From Corynebacterium sp. (GTDB taxonomy: Bacteria > Actinomycetota > Actinomycetes > Mycobacteriales > Mycobacteriaceae), in contig NZ_JAPJNQ010000009.1 in assembly GCF_030826625.1 (NCBI RefSeq), forward strand, positions 17,282 to 40,397: a stretch of 23,116 nt of DNA, written 5' to 3'. The notes beneath the pieces were generated by a model. The model had not been told where the DNA came from. It did no database searches and worked only from the letters and a program-made list of their open reading frames with translations. Numbering within the stretch: the first letter of the stretch is position 1; the number at the start of each line of letters is the position of its first letter. Below are positions 6,082-13,252 of this stretch, piece after piece. The position numbers and the translations under genes are program-made.

Positions 6082-7104
6082 GTGCACATTCAAACCCGGA
6101 AAATTGACCTGGATCCCGCCCACGCACGCACAGTGTTGGGCACCACCGATGAAAATCTTCGCGTGTTAGACAATCACTTGGACGCGGATATTTTTGCCCG
6201 CGGAACCATGGTGAAAATTACCGGCCCAGATTATGAGGTCGCACGAGCAGTCAAAGCCTTTGGTGAACTCGAAGCCATGGCGCGGCGCGGGCATACCGTC
6301 AGCCCGGACGGCGTCAAGCACGTGTTGTCGCTGTTGAGCGAGGATTCTCCCATTGCTGTGGCGCAAGCGCTGGGCGGCAGTATCGTCTCGCGGCGCGGGA
6401 AAAAGATTCGTGCGAAAACCGTCGGGCAGGCAGAATACGTCGACGCCATTGATGAAAACACTATTGTCTTTGGCTTGGGTCCGGCGGGTACTGGCAAGAC
6501 GTACCTGGCAGTCGCGAAGGCCGTGCAAGCTTTGCAGAACAAGCAGGTGCAGCGCATTATCTTGACGCGTCCTGCCGTCGAGGCCGGCGAGAAGCTGGGC
6601 TTTTTGCCAGGCACGCTGAACGACAAGATCGATCCGTACTTGCGTCCGTTGCATGATGCGCTGCGCGACATGTTGGATCCAGAAGCCATTCCACGGCTGA
6701 TGGAAGCCGGCATCATTGAGGTTGCCCCGCTGGCATATATGCGTGGGCGCACGCTCAACGACGCATTTGTGATTCTCGATGAGGCACAAAACACCACCGC
6801 GGCGCAGATGAAAATGTTCTTGACGCGCCTGGGCTTCGGTACCACGTTTGTGGTCACCGGTGATGAATCGCAGGTGGATCTTCCGCGTGGGCAAAACTCT
6901 GGGCTGAAGACGGTGCGTCGCATTCTCGACGGTGTGGAAGGCATTCACTTCGCTGAGATGGGCGCTGGTGATGTGGTTCGTCATGCGCTGGTCGGCCGCA
7001 TCGTTGACGCCTATGACTACTACGAGCACGAGCATCAAGAAACCCGCCAACAAAACAGCCAGCACAGGCGTGAGCAAAACCACCATCAGCAATCCGGACA
7101 CTAA
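6082..7104 (+). CDS. phoH: PhoH-like ATPase
   Basis: A 340-residue P-loop NTPase of the PhoH/YbeZ family, which partners the endoribonuclease YbeY in rRNA maturation and RNA turnover. The N-terminal 110 residues hold a KH-like RNA-contact region (TMVKITGPDYEVARAVKAFGEL). The ATPase core has Walker A GPAGTGKT (133-140), the family motif RIILTRPAVEAGEKLGFLPG and Walker B AFVILDEAQN, followed by MFLTRLGFG and the sensor TGDESQVDLP. The last 30 residues are a Gln/His-rich hydrophilic tail, probably disordered. It lies 17 bases before ybeY, the expected functional pairing. The start is GTG 6082; see the -10 entry for why a leaderless start is likely. Confidence 0.95.
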   Translation: MHIQTRKIDLDPAHARTVLGTTDENLRVLDNHLDADIFARGTMVKITGPDYEVARAVKAFGELEAMARRGHTVSPDGVKHVLSLLSEDSPIAVAQALGGSIVSRRGKKIRAKTVGQAEYVDAIDENTIVFGLGPAGTGKTYLAVAKAVQALQNKQVQRIILTRPAVEAGEKLGFLPGTLNDKIDPYLRPLHDALRDMLDPEAIPRLMEAGIIEVAPLAYMRGRTLNDAFVILDEAQNTTAAQMKMFLTRLGFGTTFVVTGDESQVDLPRGQNSGLKTVRRILDGVEGIHFAEMGAGDVVRHALVGRIVDAYDYYEHEHQETRQQNSQHRREQNHHQQSGH

Positions 7105-7121
7105 CGAGACAGGAACCGCTC

Positions 7122-7778
7122 ATGAGCATTGAATTTTTTAATGAATCTGGTTTCGACGGCATTAACGAAGAAATGCTGCTCGATGTCGCGGCGTTCACTC
7201 TGGCGGCCATGGACTTAAGCCCAGAGGCGGAAGCCACGATCACCTGCGTCGACGAGGACACCATTGCCGAATTGCATATGCACTGGATGAATCTGCCGGG
7301 CCCGACGGATGTCATGAGCTTTCCCATCGACGAGCTCACCCCGGGGTTCCACACCACCCGCCCGGATGCAGAGCTGGCTGGCCCGGCGATGCTTGGCGAT
7401 ATTGTGCTCTGCCCAGAATTCGCGCAAAAACAAGCCGATGCCGGAGGGCACAGCTTGGCACATGAGTTGGCTTTGTTGACGACGCATTCGTGTTTGCATT
7501 TGTTGGGGTATGATCACGGGACCCCGGTAGAAGAAAAAGAGATGTTCGCACTACAAAACGAGATTCTCGCGGACTGGTACGACGACATCCAGCGCCGCGG
7601 CATGAACTTCCCGCCGAAGCCAACCGGCCCACAGGCCTTCCCGTCGGCAGCCGATCGTGCTGATTTGGATGAGCAACTAGCAGGTGGGCAGCTTGCCGAC
7701 GGCGAGATCCCGGCGATTGGCGAGCCACAGCACAACGATGGCGAATCCACTACTGACGAGTCCCAGGTTAAGAGGTAA
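7122..7778 (+). CDS. ybeY: Endoribonuclease YbeY
   Basis: A 218-residue zinc-dependent single-strand endoribonuclease needed for 16S rRNA 3'-end processing and ribosome quality control. The metal motif H-x3-H-x5-H is intact as HSCLHLLGYDH, preceded by SLAHELALLTTHS. DVMSFPID and GDIVLCPEFA are the other conserved UPF0054 blocks. ATG 7122 is preceded by ACAGGA. Canonical members end soon after the EEKEMFALQNEIL helix; here about 55 extra, acidic, Pro/Gly/Asp-rich residues follow, probably disordered. It is cotranscribed with phoH upstream and, 6 bases downstream, pdxY. Confidence 0.95.
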   Translation: MSIEFFNESGFDGINEEMLLDVAAFTLAAMDLSPEAEATITCVDEDTIAELHMHWMNLPGPTDVMSFPIDELTPGFHTTRPDAELAGPAMLGDIVLCPEFAQKQADAGGHSLAHELALLTTHSCLHLLGYDHGTPVEEKEMFALQNEILADWYDDIQRRGMNFPPKPTGPQAFPSAADRADLDEQLAGGQLADGEIPAIGEPQHNDGESTTDESQVKR

Positions 7779-7784
7779 GAACCC

Positions 7785-8657
7785 ATGAATATGAACACCG
7801 TATTGTCCATCCAGTCACACGTGAGCTTTGGGCACGTTGGAAACTCCGCTGCTGTATTCCCGCTGCAGCGCGCGGGCTATGAGGTGTGGCCGGTGCACAC
7901 CGTGAACTTCTCCAACCACACCGGTTACGGCGACTGGGGTGGTCCGTTGCTCCCAGCAGACCAGGTAGGCGATGTTATTAATGGCTTGGAGCGACGCGAA
8001 GCATTCGAGAAGATCGACGTGATTTTGTCCGGTTACCAGGGCAGCCCGGAGATCGCCGATGTCATTATCGATGCTGTTGAGCGGATCAAAAAGGCTAACC
8101 CGGATGCGCTGTATGCGTGTGATCCGGTAATGGGTAACGCAAAATCGGGGTGCTTTGTCGACGATTCCATTCCACCGCTGCTGCGCGATAAGGTCGTGCC
8201 GGTTGCCGATATCGTCACCCCGAACCAATTCGAGCTCGGTTACCTGACGAACAAACCCGTTGAGACTTTCGAGCAGGTGCTCGAAGCCGTGCGCGCCCTA
8301 CAGGCGATGGGCCCACGCGTGGTGCTGGTGACCTCGCTGGTACGCCCGGGCAACGACGACGATGTCATCGAGATGCTGGCTGCCGACGGCGACGAAGTCT
8401 TCCTGGTGCAAACCCCGTACCTGGATTTCAAGCGCAATGGTTCGGGTGATGTGACTGCTGCGCTGTTCAGCGGCCACTATTCCTACCATGGTGAGGTATC
8501 CAAGGCGCTGGAGGCTACGGCGGCTTCGGTTTACGAGCTGCTGGAGACTACCTACAAGCGTGGTTCCTCTGAGCTTGATTTGATTGCGGCACAGGATTGC
8601 TTCGTGGATCCGAAGCGACACTTCGATGCCAGCGCTGTTACTGCAGGTGAGAACTAA
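7785..8657 (+). CDS. pdxY: Pyridoxal kinase PdxY
   Basis: A 290-residue ribokinase-fold kinase that phosphorylates pyridoxal (and probably related B6 vitamers) to the 5'-phosphate in the salvage route. The N-terminal block VLSIQSHVSFGHVGNSAAVFPLQRAG is characteristic of PdxY/PdxK, followed by VHTVNFSNHTGYGDW and ILSGYQGSPEIADVI. ACDPVMGN and VTPNQFELGYLT are ligand-binding blocks, and FKRNGSGDVTAALFSGH carries the anion-hole GxGD with the catalytic Asp. ATG 7785 has AAGAGGTAAG six bases upstream; ATG 7791 is a possible alternative. It sits 6 bases after ybeY and 3 bases before era, so it is inside the operon where a CBS/CorC-type membrane protein gene is usual. Confidence 0.94.
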   Translation: MNMNTVLSIQSHVSFGHVGNSAAVFPLQRAGYEVWPVHTVNFSNHTGYGDWGGPLLPADQVGDVINGLERREAFEKIDVILSGYQGSPEIADVIIDAVERIKKANPDALYACDPVMGNAKSGCFVDDSIPPLLRDKVVPVADIVTPNQFELGYLTNKPVETFEQVLEAVRALQAMGPRVVLVTSLVRPGNDDDVIEMLAADGDEVFLVQTPYLDFKRNGSGDVTAALFSGHYSYHGEVSKALEATAASVYELLETTYKRGSSELDLIAAQDCFVDPKRHFDASAVTAGEN

Positions 8658-8660
8658 ACC

Positions 8661-9587
8661 ATGAGCATCGACAATTATCTTGACGTTCCTGAAGGCTTCC
8701 GCTCTGGTTTCGTGAGCTTTGTGGGCCGGCCCAATACCGGCAAATCTACGCTGACCAACGCCCTGGTGGGGCAGAAAATCGCGATCACGGCGGACCAGCC
8801 AGAAACCACCCGCCACGCCATTCGTGGCTTGATTCACCGCGAGGATGCGCAGATCGTCGTCGTCGACACGCCAGGTCTGCACCGTCCGCGCACTCTCCTC
8901 GGCGAGCGACTCAATGAGCTGGTCAAAGACAATTATTCGGACGTCGACGTGATCGGTTTTACCGTTCCTGCCGATGAGAAGATCGGCCCGGGCGATCGCT
9001 GGATCTTGGATAATATTCGCAACGTGGCGCCGAATGTACCAATCATTGGAATCGTCACGAAGTTGGATAAGGTTGGCCGCGATGCCGTCGGCAAGCAACT
9101 GCTCGCGTTGCATGAGCTACTCGGTGGCGATTGCGAAGTCGTGCCGGTTTCTGCGACTGAGTACACGCAGATCGACGTGCTGACCGATGTGATCGTGCAA
9201 AAACTTCCGGAAGGCCACAAGTTTTACCCGGATGATCACGTCACGGACGACGATAATTTCACCCGGATTAGCGAATTGATTCGCGAGGCCGCGCTGTCTG
9301 GTCTGCGCGATGAGCTGCCGCACTCGGTGGCGGTGGAAATTGATGAGATTCTTCCCGACGATGATCGCCCAGGTGTCAGCAATATTCATGCTGTGCTTTA
9401 TGTTGAGCGGCCAGGGCAAAAGAAGATCATCGAAGGCAAAGATGGGCGCCGGTTTGGTCGCATCGTGCACACTGCACGCAAGCAGATCATTGAGCTACTG
9501 GGGCACAACGTCTTTTTGGACCTGCGCATTAAGGTGCTGAAAAACTGGCAGTCGGATCCGAAGTCGCTGGGACGGCTCGGGTTCTAG
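8661..9587 (+). CDS. era: GTPase Era
   Basis: A 308-residue GTPase that binds the 3' end of 16S rRNA and checks 30S subunit assembly. The G1 loop is GRPNTGKST, with Thr where many Era proteins have Val; G3 is VVDTPGLH and G4 is TKLD, the actinobacterial variant of NKxD. The switch region ITADQPETTRHAIRG is present. The C-terminal KH domain runs from about residue 225 (LPHSVAVEIDE) to KKIIEGKDGRRFGRIVHTAR and ends LKNWQSDPKSLGRLGF, a standard Era terminus. AGGTGAGA about 10 bases upstream serves ATG 8661. The link to ybeY and recO is classic. Confidence 0.96.
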   Translation: MSIDNYLDVPEGFRSGFVSFVGRPNTGKSTLTNALVGQKIAITADQPETTRHAIRGLIHREDAQIVVVDTPGLHRPRTLLGERLNELVKDNYSDVDVIGFTVPADEKIGPGDRWILDNIRNVAPNVPIIGIVTKLDKVGRDAVGKQLLALHELLGGDCEVVPVSATEYTQIDVLTDVIVQKLPEGHKFYPDDHVTDDDNFTRISELIREAALSGLRDELPHSVAVEIDEILPDDDRPGVSNIHAVLYVERPGQKKIIEGKDGRRFGRIVHTARKQIIELLGHNVFLDLRIKVLKNWQSDPKSLGRLGF

Positions 9588-9601
9588 CAGGGGATACAGC
9601 A

Positions 9602-10342
9602 GTGGCGCGTTCGAAGCCTTATCGCGAAAACGCCGTCGTTGTGCGCACTTATGATTTCGGCGAGGCTGACCGCATTATTGTCTTGCTGACTCAACAGCAC
9701 GGGGTGGTGCGTGCAGTGGCCAAAGGGGTACGCCGCGCGAAGTCACGTTTTGGCTCGCGGCTTGCACCATTTGTGCACCTGAACGTGCAGCTTTATCCGG
9801 GACGTAACCTTGATACCATCACTGGCGCCGATACGGTCGCGTTCTTCGCCACCGGAATCATTGATGATTACGAGCGCTATACCGCCGGCTGTGCGATGCT
9901 GGAAGCTGCCGAGCGCCTGGCACAGCCGGATGATGAATCACTGTTCCGCGCTCTGATCGAGGCGCTTGGGGTGCTTGCCGACGCCGAAGACCCGGTGGCA
10001 GTGCTCGATTCTTTTTTATTGCAGGCTATGGAAGTTGCCGGTTGGGCGCCGGTGCTGTTTGCGTGCGCGCAGTGTTCGCGCCCCGGCCCGCACCACGCGT
10101 TTCACCCCGGCGTGGGTGGTGCGTGTTGTCACCAGTGTCGCCCGAGCGGTTCGGCGGATATCGCAGAAGAAGTGTTGCATTATATGTGGCTTTTGGCTGG
10201 TCGCTACTGGGACAAAGCCTCGGCTATCACAGCAGCTCACCCGGAGTATTCTGCCGCCGCTCACCGTCTGGTGCGCGCTCATTTGCAATGGCACATGGAA
10301 CACAACGTTAAAGCACTGAGCATCATGGAGCAGTCGCTGTAA
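9602..10342 (+). CDS. recO: DNA repair protein RecO
   Basis: A 246-residue RecF-pathway protein that loads RecA on SSB-coated DNA and anneals strands. The N-terminal OB fold is seen in ENAVVVRTYDFGEADRIIVLLTQQHGVVRAVAKGVRR, the usual RecO signature. The central helical domain contains YTAGCAMLEAAERLAQPDDE. A zinc-binding cysteine set (CAQC ... CCHQC) lies at about residues 155-180. The start is GTG 9602 with AGGGGAT upstream, 14 bases after era. Length and order are normal for actinobacteria. Confidence 0.95.
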   Translation: MARSKPYRENAVVVRTYDFGEADRIIVLLTQQHGVVRAVAKGVRRAKSRFGSRLAPFVHLNVQLYPGRNLDTITGADTVAFFATGIIDDYERYTAGCAMLEAAERLAQPDDESLFRALIEALGVLADAEDPVAVLDSFLLQAMEVAGWAPVLFACAQCSRPGPHHAFHPGVGGACCHQCRPSGSADIAEEVLHYMWLLAGRYWDKASAITAAHPEYSAAAHRLVRAHLQWHMEHNVKALSIMEQSL

Positions 10343-10345
10343 ACT
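10340..10345 (+). promoter_or_regulatory. Possible -10 element for uppS overlapping the recO stop
   Basis: TAAACT includes the recO TAA and ends 8 bases before the uppS ATG. There is no visible Shine-Dalgarno before uppS, so a leaderless message or coupling to recO are the alternatives. Confidence 0.25.
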
Positions 10346-10353
10346 ATCCAGCG

Positions 10354-11091
10354 ATGAGTATTTTCAGCACGGACCACCAGATCCCGCAGCAGTTCATCCC
10401 ACGCCACATTGCCCTGGTCATGGACGGAAACGGCCGTTGGGCACAAGAGCGCGGTATGGAGCGCACCGAAGGCCACAAGCGCGGCGAGGCCGTGTTGATG
10501 GATGCCGTAGATGCCTGCCTGGAGCTCGGGGTGGAGTATTTGTCGGCGTATGCGTTTTCGACGGAAAATTGGCGTCGTTCTGCCAGCGAAGTGCGTTTTC
10601 TCATGGGCTTTAACCGCGATGTTTTGCGCAGGCAGCGGGATATTTTGCATGAGAAGGGCGTGCGTGTGGTTTGGGCGGGTCGCCGCCCGCGGTTGTGGCG
10701 CAGCGTGATTAAAGAGTTGCGTGAAGCCGAGGAGCTGACAAAGAACAACACGCGGATGACGCTGGTTATGTGCGTGAATTATGGGGGCCGTGCCGAGCTT
10801 GCCGACGCCATGCAGCTCATCGGACGAGATATCGAATCGGGCAAACTGCGTGCGGGGGATATCAACGAAAAAACTATCGGACGTTATTTGTATGATCCGA
10901 CGATGCCTGATGTGGATTTATTTTTGCGTCCGTCGGGCGAAAAGCGCACCTCGAATTTTCTGTTGTGGCAATCGGCCTATGCAGAGATGGTGTATCAGGA
11001 TAAGCTGTTTCCTGATTTCACCCCGCAGGATCTCTACGACGCGGTGGCGGAATACGCCCGGCGAGATCGTCGCTTCGGAGGTACCAAGTGA
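10354..11091 (+). CDS. uppS: Isoprenyl diphosphate synthase (cis-prenyltransferase, UppS)
   Basis: A 245-residue cis-prenyltransferase that condenses isopentenyl diphosphate onto an allylic primer to make the long polyprenyl diphosphate that becomes the lipid carrier for peptidoglycan, arabinogalactan and other envelope polymers. The catalytic N-terminal motif HIALVMDGNGRWAQERG holds the key Asp. Later conserved blocks are GHKRGEAV, YAFSTENWRR, VNYGGRAELADA and DLFLRPSGEKRTSNFLLWQSAYAE, followed by the FPDF terminal region. In mycobacteria the gene at this position makes the decaprenyl chain; the chain length here is not readable. It overlaps the next gene by 4 bases. Confidence 0.95.
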   Translation: MSIFSTDHQIPQQFIPRHIALVMDGNGRWAQERGMERTEGHKRGEAVLMDAVDACLELGVEYLSAYAFSTENWRRSASEVRFLMGFNRDVLRRQRDILHEKGVRVVWAGRRPRLWRSVIKELREAEELTKNNTRMTLVMCVNYGGRAELADAMQLIGRDIESGKLRAGDINEKTIGRYLYDPTMPDVDLFLRPSGEKRTSNFLLWQSAYAEMVYQDKLFPDFTPQDLYDAVAEYARRDRRFGGTK

Positions 11092-12161
11092 GCCAGCAGC
11101 CATCGGAGCAGCAGCTAGAGCGGTGGCGGCGCTACCTCGCTAATGAACGCTCGGAAGCTGCGGTGTACAAGACTTTGGCTGCCCGGCAGAAAAACCCCGA
11201 AGACCGGGAAATTCTGACCAAGATTGCTGAGGCTGAGTCGCGCCACCAACAGTATTGGCGCGATAAGTTGGGTGATCAGTTAGGGCGCCCGCGTAAGGCT
11301 GATTTCAGCACCCGGCTTTTGGGTTTTTTGGCGAAGATTTTTGGTTCCGTGTTCACGTTGGCGCTGATGCAGTCAGCGGAATCGCGCAGCCCTTATCTTG
11401 TCGACGAGGATGCTTCCGATCAATTGGCGATGGATGAACAAGTCCATGCCGAGGTGGTGCGCGGGCTCGCTACGCGATCGCGCGAGCGTATGTCGGGCAC
11501 GTTCCGCGCTGCGGTTTTCGGTGTCAACGACGGTTTGGTTTCGAACTTGGCGCTGGTTCTTGGTGTCTTGGGCTCTGGGGTCGGGCCTTCGGTGGTGTTG
11601 ATCACCGGTGTTTCTGGTTTATTGGCCGGTGCTTTATCTATGGGCGCCGGTGAATTTATTTCTGTGAAATCGCAGAATGAGTTGTTGGGGGCTTCGCAAC
11701 CACAAACCTCGTCGTCGCGGATGGCTGCGAATGTGGATGTGGAGGCTAATGAATTAGCGCTGGTCTTTCGCGCTCGTGGCATGTCGGAAGACGATGCGCA
11801 GCGCAAGGCAGACCAATTATTTGCGCAAATTTCCCAGGGCACTGAAGATACTGAGGATGAAGAAGTCGGCCAGGTGCATTCCACGGGTGAAGCCTGGGCT
11901 GCTGCAGTCTCAAGTTTCTTATTTTTCGCCGGCGGTGCATTGCTGCCGATCTTGCCGTTTATTTTCGGTGCCTCGACCACTACTGGTGCGGTCGTCGCGG
12001 TGATATTGGTTTCCCTGGCTTTGTTGATCACCGGGGGAGTGACCGGGATTTTGTCGGGTAAACCGCCGCTGTGGCGAGCCGCACGCCAATTGTTGATCGG
12101 GCTCGGAGCGGCTGGGGCGACGTATGCGCTGGGATTGGTTTTCGGCGGGGTAATTTCTTAA
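11088..12161 (+). CDS. MbfA-like iron exporter: ferritin-like domain fused to VIT1/CCC1 transporter
   Basis: A 357-residue fusion. About residues 1-125 form a rubrerythrin/ferritin-like four-helix domain with Glu-rich helices and two E-x-x-H motifs (in EAESRHQQYW and DEQVHAEVV), a likely di-iron site. From about 135 a VIT1/CCC1 domain follows: FRAAVFGVNDGLVSNLALVLGV, then SGLLAGALSMGAGEFISVKSQNE, a cytoplasmic metal-binding segment of about 90 residues, and three C-terminal membrane helices. This matches membrane-bound ferritin A proteins, which export iron and protect from peroxide. GTG 11088 shares GTGA with the uppS stop and has GGAGG at 11077-11081. It converges with zur; no iron box was seen. 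Confidence 0.88.
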   Translation: MSQQPSEQQLERWRRYLANERSEAAVYKTLAARQKNPEDREILTKIAEAESRHQQYWRDKLGDQLGRPRKADFSTRLLGFLAKIFGSVFTLALMQSAESRSPYLVDEDASDQLAMDEQVHAEVVRGLATRSRERMSGTFRAAVFGVNDGLVSNLALVLGVLGSGVGPSVVLITGVSGLLAGALSMGAGEFISVKSQNELLGASQPQTSSSRMAANVDVEANELALVFRARGMSEDDAQRKADQLFAQISQGTEDTEDEEVGQVHSTGEAWAAAVSSFLFFAGGALLPILPFIFGASTTTGAVVAVILVSLALLITGGVTGILSGKPPLWRAARQLLIGLGAAGATYALGLVFGGVIS

Positions 12162-12192
12162 GTCCAGGGACTCAGCAGTCCAGGGACTCAGC
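12161..12192. repeat. Perfect 16-bp tandem duplication after the MbfA-like gene
   Basis: AGTCCAGGGACTCAGC occurs at 12161-12176 and again at 12177-12192, directly abutting, beginning on the last base of the upstream stop codon. A partial third copy (AGACTCAGC) lies at 12201-12209. Confidence 0.85.
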
Positions 12193-12220
12193 GAGCACAA
12201 AGACTCAGCGCGTGCTCGCT
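12190..12220. terminator. Hairpin between the converging MbfA-like and zur genes
   Basis: AGCGAGCAC (12190-12198) and GTGCTCGCT (12212-12220) form a perfect 9-bp stem around a 13-base loop. It overlaps the last bases of zur and the end of the 16-bp tandem repeat. It probably acts as a bidirectional terminator, although no strong T-run follows. Confidence 0.55.
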
Positions 12221-12641
12221 AATCCGACTTTTGGCAGTCCGCGCACACACCGAATACCTCGGCATCATGGCCGGTGAGTTGGAAACCATAAGCTGCCACC
12301 ACTTCGCGCGCCCAATCCTCGACCGGGCCGCCGTCGATTTCTTCGGTGCGGCCACAGTTGGTGCACACAAGGTGGTGGTGATGGTGGTGGTTGTCGCAGC
12401 TGCGATATAGGGTTTCGCCGGAAGGCATGTGCAGTACGTCGACCGCTTCGATTTCGGCGAGTGACTGCAGCGTGCGGTAGACCGTCGTCAAGCCGACCTG
12501 GTTGTCGCGGTGCACCAATTCGTGATGAATGGCTTTGGCAGAGGCGAAATTATCCAGGTCACGCAGCACCTGAATGACGGCGGTGCGCTGGCGCGTGTTG
12601 CGGGCGCCGAGCTTGGGAATGGCGGACTGTACGGAAGACAT
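12219..12641 (-). CDS. zur: Zinc-uptake regulator Zur (Fur family)
   Basis: A 140-residue Fur-family metalloregulator. The winged-helix DNA-binding part is at about 1-80 (NTRQRTAVIQVLRDLDNFASAKAIHHELV, then VGLTTVYRTLQSLAEIEAVDVL). The dimerisation/metal part has the His cluster DNHHHHHHLVCTNCGRTEEIDG and a second Cys pair CADC near the end, giving the structural zinc CxxC ... CxxC. The choice of Zur over Fur comes from its neighbours: in C. glutamicum, as I recall, zur forms an operon with the ArsR-family gene znr next to glyS, as here. It is 13 bases downstream of the ArsR gene. It represses zinc-uptake genes when zinc is sufficient. Confidence 0.87.
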   Translation of the reverse strand: MSSVQSAIPKLGARNTRQRTAVIQVLRDLDNFASAKAIHHELVHRDNQVGLTTVYRTLQSLAEIEAVDVLHMPSGETLYRSCDNHHHHHHLVCTNCGRTEEIDGGPVEDWAREVVAAYGFQLTGHDAEVFGVCADCQKSD

Positions 12642-12654
12642 TCTTCCAGTCTAT

Positions 12655-12942
12655 TTAAGGAGCGATGCTGGCCGCAATGGCTGCGATGTTGAGAGCCTCG
12701 CGGCGAGTGAGTTGGTAGGTTACTTCGCGCCCGCACGAATGAGACGAGACCAAGCCGGATTGCTTGAGGATGCGCAGGTGCTGGCTCACCAGCGGTTGGG
12801 AGCGGCCCAATTCGCTGACAAGTTCGTAGACGCAGCAGTCGCGCTGGCTCAGGCAGTGCAGGATTTGCAGGCGTAGGGGAGAGTTGAGCGCGCGGATGAT
12901 CGTCGCTGCTGCGGTGGTATTCGCGATAACGTCGGTGGGCAT
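12655..12942 (-). CDS. ArsR/SmtB-family metalloregulator (Znr-like)
   Basis: A 95-residue winged-helix repressor. The helix-turn-helix is VYELVSELGRSQPLVSQHLRILKQSGLVSSHSCGREVTYQL, typical of ArsR/SmtB. A Cys pair in SQRDCCVYEL lies where ArsR proteins carry the alpha3 metal motif, and Cys/His follow in SSHSCGRE. I prefer ATG 12942 to the adjacent GTG 12945 because the AGGAAGGA ribosome site is 6 bases from the ATG. It precedes zur in one operon, resembling the C. glutamicum znr-zur pair, so zinc (or cadmium/cobalt) release from its own promoter is likely. The metal cannot be read from sequence. Confidence 0.85.
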   Translation of the reverse strand: MPTDVIANTTAAATIIRALNSPLRLQILHCLSQRDCCVYELVSELGRSQPLVSQHLRILKQSGLVSSHSCGREVTYQLTRREALNIAAIAASIAP

Positions 12943-13047
12943 CACGAGTCCTTCCTGGTGAGTGGTATATCCACAGCGGATTTTCTGCTACGGATAGCGC
13001 TCCCGAATTATTGGGAGCAATCTTCAATAAGTGCAATCTTAAACGTT

Positions 13048-13061
13048 TTCAGGCGCCTGAA
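13048..13061. promoter_or_regulatory. Perfect 14-bp palindrome TTCAGGCGCCTGAA
   Basis: The sequence equals its own reverse complement over all 14 positions. It lies about 106 bases upstream of the ArsR start and 190 upstream of glyS. Dyad symmetry suggests a dimeric repressor site; the sequence is not one that I recognise for Zur or LexA. Confidence 0.45.
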
Positions 13062-13172
13062 CAAAATGCGAGGAAGTGTTGCCTTATGCTTACTCCATGT
13101 TTGCCTAGGAACCTACCCCCATCCGGGTTCGGGCTTGGGTTACCTAACTCTAGAAGGGTCGCGTTGACGCGG

Positions 13173-13178
13173 TAGGAT
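13173..13178 (+). promoter_or_regulatory. -10 element of the glyS promoter
   Basis: TAGGAT in context GGTAGGATAG fits the corynebacterial vegetative -10. The -35 region is not clear. The predicted leader is about 65-70 bases and carries AGAGGAG about 10 bases before the glyS ATG. Confidence 0.45.
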
Positions 13179-13252
13179 AGCCTGCGACGACCCGTATCAT
13201 TCGGGTGCGGACGACAACCGACTTATCCCCTACCAGAGGAGTCCTTTTTACA

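Larger units (their letters stand above)
12946..13252. promoter_or_regulatory. Divergent control region between the ArsR gene and glyS
   Basis: This 307-base gap holds no gene that I can support. It contains an inverted repeat GCTCCC/GGGAGC (12999-13018, 8-base middle), two copies of GCAATCTT (13017-13024 and 13033-13040, 16 apart), a perfect 14-bp palindrome at 13048-13061, a small hairpin ACCCG/CGGGT (13190-13206) and a likely glyS -10. The repeats nearest the ArsR gene are candidate operators for autoregulation. Confidence 0.5.

Noticed and set aside
6166..7101. Minus-strand open frame of 311 codons opposite phoH
   Set aside because: It is entirely covered by phoH with intact Walker motifs; no ribosome site or recognisable domain.
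13080..13252. T-box or other tRNA-sensing leader before glyS
   Set aside because: No T-box sequence, specifier hairpin or terminator/antiterminator pair is visible, and the leader after the likely -10 is only about 70 bases.
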